A stretch of 7,492 nucleotides of DNA from JANXQG01 sp037147235. GTDB lineage: Bacteria; Planctomycetota; Planctomycetia; Pirellulales; Thermoguttaceae. The stretch is from the NCBI GenBank assembly GCA_037147235.1, contig JBAWVO010000310.1, positions 1 through 7,492 of the forward strand, in the 5' to 3' direction. Below are positions 5,339 to 7,492 of the stretch, piece after piece. The position numbers and the translations under genes are program-made. The notes below the pieces were generated by a model that saw nothing but the letters and a program-made list of their open reading frames with translations, ran no database searches and was not told the DNA's origin. Every line of letters starts with the position of its first letter. Positions within the stretch are counted from its first letter, which is position 1.

Positions 5339-6514
5339 ATGAAGACCGTAGAGTTTTTTGCAGGGATTGGTGGATTCCGAATTGCTTCTGACCATTTTGG
5401 CATGGAAACGGTTTGGGCCAATGATATATGCCCAAAGGCGTGTAAGGTCTATAAAAACCGCTTTGGAGAGAATTCGATTCGTGAGGGCGACATACGGGAG
5501 ATGCTCGACGACGTGCCTCCGCATGATCTCCTGACCGGCGGCTTTCCCTGCCAACCATTTAGTAGTGCGGGCAAGAAGCAGGGAATCAAGGATCCGCGAG
5601 GAACGCTCTTTAGTGCTATCGTGGAGATGCTGAAACGGCACAAACCGCGATTTTTCGTTCTGGAGAACGTGAAGCGACTTCTCCAAATGGAAAAAGGCAT
5701 TCACTTTGCCACCATTCTCGCGTCTCTTGCTCGGCTTGACTACCTGATCGAGTGGCGACTTCTGAATGCCGTTCACTTCGGCCTGCCACAGAATCGGCAG
5801 CGGGTTTTCATCGTGGGCGTGCGAATCGATGAATCTGCCAGTGAAAATGGCAAGTCAAGCGGCACCCTTCCCATCCGTCTTGCGACCCCTAATGATATTT
5901 CGAGGCTTAGTCCCAATGAGATCGGCTGGATTTGTTCCCCGAATGAGTGGACGGACATTGCCGCTCATGGCGTTCAATTCCCAAATTGGGGTCTTGCAAG
6001 GTCAACACGATTCTTTGCGGCGAATCTCGAAGACTTTTCCGCAAAAAAGCCGCAAGCTTTATTGAACTCCGTTCTTCAAAAAGAGGTTCCTAAGCAATTC
6101 GACTTCACGAGCTCGACTTTGGAACGGATTGGCGACAGTATCGAAGTGAACCGATTCATCGATGGCGTCGAAACCCTGTCGAATCAAAAAGGCGGTGCAA
6201 GGATGGGCTACACTGTCTTTGGAATCAATGGAGTGGCACCAACGCTCACCTCGACGACCAGCCGACATTATGAGCGCTACAGGGTCGGCAATCGATACCG
6301 CCGTCTAACCAACGTGGAATATGCGAGAATCCAGGGCTTCCCCGACGATCATTGTTCCGTCATTTCCGTTTACGACCAGTATGCCCTCTTTGGGAATGCA
6401 GTGCCTCCGCCAATGGCCGAATGGGTACTTGGTCGGCTAAGCGAAAAAGGCATGGCCCTGCGAAACATTCCGCGAAAAGCCATGCAAAGGGGATTGTTTG
6501 TCGATGCCTACTAA
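5339..6514 (+). CDS. DNA (cytosine-5) methyltransferase, type II
   Basis: The enzyme transfers a methyl group from S-adenosylmethionine to C5 of cytosine in a specific DNA sequence. The 391-residue protein is complete with motifs in canonical order: motif I FFAGIGGFR (6-14), motif IV GGFPCQPFS (67-75) with catalytic C71, motif VI ENV (109-111), motif VIII QNRQRVF (151-157), a variable target-recognition region (about 165-290), motif IX RRLTNVEYARIQGFPDD (321-337) and motif X ALFGNAVPPPMAEWV (349-363). No inactivating lesion is seen. The target sequence cannot be read from the protein. Its stop overlaps the start of the next gene, as in coupled restriction-modification pairs. Sampled lines are 45-55% G+C against 73% in a ybeY line, which suggests acquisition. 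An orphan methyltransferase is the alternative, but the tightly coupled partner speaks against it. Confidence 0.95.
   Translation: MKTVEFFAGIGGFRIASDHFGMETVWANDICPKACKVYKNRFGENSIREGDIREMLDDVPPHDLLTGGFPCQPFSSAGKKQGIKDPRGTLFSAIVEMLKRHKPRFFVLENVKRLLQMEKGIHFATILASLARLDYLIEWRLLNAVHFGLPQNRQRVFIVGVRIDESASENGKSSGTLPIRLATPNDISRLSPNEIGWICSPNEWTDIAAHGVQFPNWGLARSTRFFAANLEDFSAKKPQALLNSVLQKEVPKQFDFTSSTLERIGDSIEVNRFIDGVETLSNQKGGARMGYTVFGINGVAPTLTSTTSRHYERYRVGNRYRRLTNVEYARIQGFPDDHCSVISVYDQYALFGNAVPPPMAEWVLGRLSEKGMALRNIPRKAMQRGLFVDAY
6487..6493 (+). promoter_or_regulatory. Shine-Dalgarno-like AAGGGGA inside the end of the methyltransferase gene
   Basis: AAGGGGA ends 10 bases before the ATG at 6504 and 4 bases before an in-frame TTG at 6498. 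The ATG is preferred as start. With the 11-base overlap with the methyltransferase stop, the site indicates translational coupling of the two genes. Confidence 0.5.
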
Positions 6515-7259
6515 AGAGCAACTTCGGTCGATCATTCGGGACAACCTGACCGAAATAGCCGGTGGCATCAAGTCGCCTTCGCAAAACTACTGCACGAGCG
6601 AGCCGTTCTTTTCGGCTTACGAGCGATTGCTTGGTAGCGAACATGATATGATGGTGCTGTTGACCGACTACCAAACCGCGAAGAAGACTCCCCCCTTGCG
6701 ATTGCAGATAATCGGCTGGCGATACCTAACCGGCACGCAAGTTGCCGATGTGAATTTATGCCGGATTGCGCGTGCGAACAGGGAATCGTTGGTTGCCGAT
6801 AATGAGGCTCGGGCCAAGAAAGTGTTCCGATTTCTCGCGTACATCAACCAGAGCGACTGGCTTGGAAAGCAACTGTTGCGGCTAATCGACGTTCTGCAAG
6901 ACGAAAATGCGGTTCGGACTACAATAGCAGAAGCGATACCGGATTTTGAGCGAAAGAATCTGGAATTTGCCCGAAAAAGCAAACCGCTAATCCCAGAGCA
7001 AGACATCGAAGCATTGAAGGGGATTCTCGGAATAAGGCCCTTGCGTATCGGTGTGATCGAAGCTGCCGATAACTGGGTGATTCAAACCCAGAAGGAAGCT
7101 GGACGGGCACCCAACGACAACGAATGGCAGCGGTTGCTTTCTGGTCCGCTTGACGGACAAATTGGGATGAGCTTTGCGCTCCAATGGCGATATAATTTTG
7201 GTCGGCTCTTTTCTGATACCGCCGGGAATCAAACCGATGAAGAGGAGCCATGCGAATAA
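6504..7259 (+). CDS. unrecognised protein coupled to the methyltransferase, candidate restriction endonuclease
   Basis: I do not recognise the family. The ATG start gives 251 residues (a TTG two codons earlier is possible) and overlaps the methyltransferase stop by 11 bases. The protein is soluble, with no signal peptide or membrane segment, and mostly looks helical and charged. An aromatic, Cys-containing N-terminal patch (about 28-40, NYCTSEPFFSAYE) is followed by a long charged stretch (88-165), a segment RPLRIGVIEAADNWVIQTQKEAGRAP (178-203) that can be split into a hydrophobic strand and a helix, and an acidic tail DEEEPCE. PDFERK at 146-151 holds PD and ExK elements but too close together for an ordinary PD-(D/E)xK site. 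No HNH, GIY-YIG or PLD motif is seen. Position makes a cognate endonuclease the leading guess. A helper or regulator is possible. Confidence 0.8.
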   Translation: MPTKEQLRSIIRDNLTEIAGGIKSPSQNYCTSEPFFSAYERLLGSEHDMMVLLTDYQTAKKTPPLRLQIIGWRYLTGTQVADVNLCRIARANRESLVADNEARAKKVFRFLAYINQSDWLGKQLLRLIDVLQDENAVRTTIAEAIPDFERKNLEFARKSKPLIPEQDIEALKGILGIRPLRIGVIEAADNWVIQTQKEAGRAPNDNEWQRLLSGPLDGQIGMSFALQWRYNFGRLFSDTAGNQTDEEEPCE

Positions 7260-7327
7260 TTGCCCAGTCGCTACGAGGCGGATGTTGGAAGGAAACAGGC
7301 AATCGACAAGCGGTTGCTAATCCCTGA
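7250..7327 (+). CDS. possible 25-residue ORF or gene remnant after the module
   Basis: An ATG overlaps the preceding stop codon region (ATGCGAATAA) and opens a 25-codon frame (MRIIAQSLRGG...) ending in a TGA that lies inside the heptamer array. GAGGAG is only 2 bases upstream, too near to work well. It may be the start of a third module gene cut off by deletion, or chance. I see no similarity to a known family. Confidence 0.15.
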   Translation: MRIIAQSLRGGCWKETGNRQAVANP

Positions 7328-7349
7328 TCCCTGATCCCTAATCCCTAAT
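7317..7349 (+). repeat. heptamer tandem repeat CCCTRAT
   Basis: A partial unit CTAAT (7317-7321) is followed by CCCTGAT twice (7322-7335) and CCCTAAT twice (7336-7349), giving 4.7 copies. It ends two bases before the ATG at 7352, so it occupies the place where the ribosome binding site and leader of the next gene would be. The stretch 7260-7351 contains nothing else I can support. Confidence 0.9.
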
Positions 7350-7351
7350 TC

Positions 7352-7492
7352 ATGTCCTCTCTGCTCCTCCTCTGGACCTCCGCTGTCTCGCTAGGCCTCA
7401 CTTGCCTAGCGGCGATGAGTGCCCGCGCACTGGCCGAGTTCTCGCCGGCAGAGTTGGAGGAGATCTGCCGCAAATGGAGCAAGCCCGATCGC
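7352..7492 (+). CDS. N-terminus of a CNNM/CorC (HlyC-type) membrane protein, partial
   Basis: The frame runs from ATG 7352 off the right edge, giving 47 residues. It starts with a hydrophobic segment (SSLLLLWTSAVSLGLTCLAAM, split about residues 2-22), the first membrane helix or signal-like anchor. This is followed by ARALAEFSPAELEEICRKW (24-42), which resembles the loop before the CNNM/DUF21 core in planctomycete hemolysin-like transporters. These proteins carry CNNM and CBS domains and are implicated in divalent-cation transport, but those domains lie beyond the window. The family also commonly follows ybeY, which supports the call and implies that the methyltransferase module interrupts the cluster. 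No Shine-Dalgarno is seen, because the heptamer array lies directly upstream. Confidence 0.65.
   Translation, partial: MSSLLLLWTSAVSLGLTCLAAMSARALAEFSPAELEEICRKWSKPDR

Noticed and set aside
5264..5776. 170-codon minus-strand frame opposite the methyltransferase start
   Set aside because: It is antisense to motifs I-VIII of a clear C5 methyltransferase and its translation shows no recognisable domain.
6498..6503. TTG start for the methyltransferase partner
   Set aside because: The ATG two codons later has a more usual Shine-Dalgarno distance, though the TTG cannot be excluded.
7317..7349. Telomere-like end
   Set aside because: The heptamer resembles telomeric repeats superficially, but it is short and internal, and a gene continues across it to the window edge.

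Overview
The window looks like a chromosomal segment of a planctomycete, probably Pirellulales-like. This rests on the gene order phoH, pgpH-type HD phosphodiesterase, ybeY, CNNM/CorC-type membrane protein, on the 'EFSPAELEEICR' style N-terminus of the last gene, and on intergenic palindromes of a kind I remember (unverified here) as common in planctomycete genomes. Sampled lines in the housekeeping genes reach 73-77% G+C, while sampled lines in the methyltransferase segment are 45-55%.

Layout. Bases 1-210 hold perhaps the last codons of a gene entering from the left and a large inverted repeat. A UDP-glucuronate decarboxylase gene lies on the minus strand (211-1185), with a GTG start and a strong Shine-Dalgarno. 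After a 144-base divergent spacer the plus strand carries phoH (1330-2298), a pgpH/yqfF-type membrane HD phosphodiesterase (2423-4702) and ybeY (4769-5224). PhoH and YbeY are an ATPase and an RNA-processing/ribosome-maturation factor. PgpH proteins degrade cyclic di-AMP. The next conserved member, a CNNM/CorC-like membrane protein, begins at 7352 and runs off the right edge.

Between ybeY and that gene sits a two-gene module of lower G+C: a complete DNA cytosine-C5 methyltransferase (5339-6514) and an unrecognised 251-residue protein (6504-7259) whose start overlaps the methyltransferase stop. The arrangement suggests a type II restriction-modification system, with the unrecognised protein as the candidate endonuclease or other effector, inserted into a conserved housekeeping cluster. 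It is followed by a 25-codon ORF that may be a remnant and by a CCCTRAT heptamer array abutting the next start codon.

Three sequence-distinct palindromic repeat families occupy the spacers: 76-138, 2296-2387 and 4710-4759. They share a plan: a monomer usually opening with TAGG, each monomer itself a hairpin, and monomers paired as inverted copies 3' of genes. In the second, the first three bases of the repeat are the phoH stop codon.
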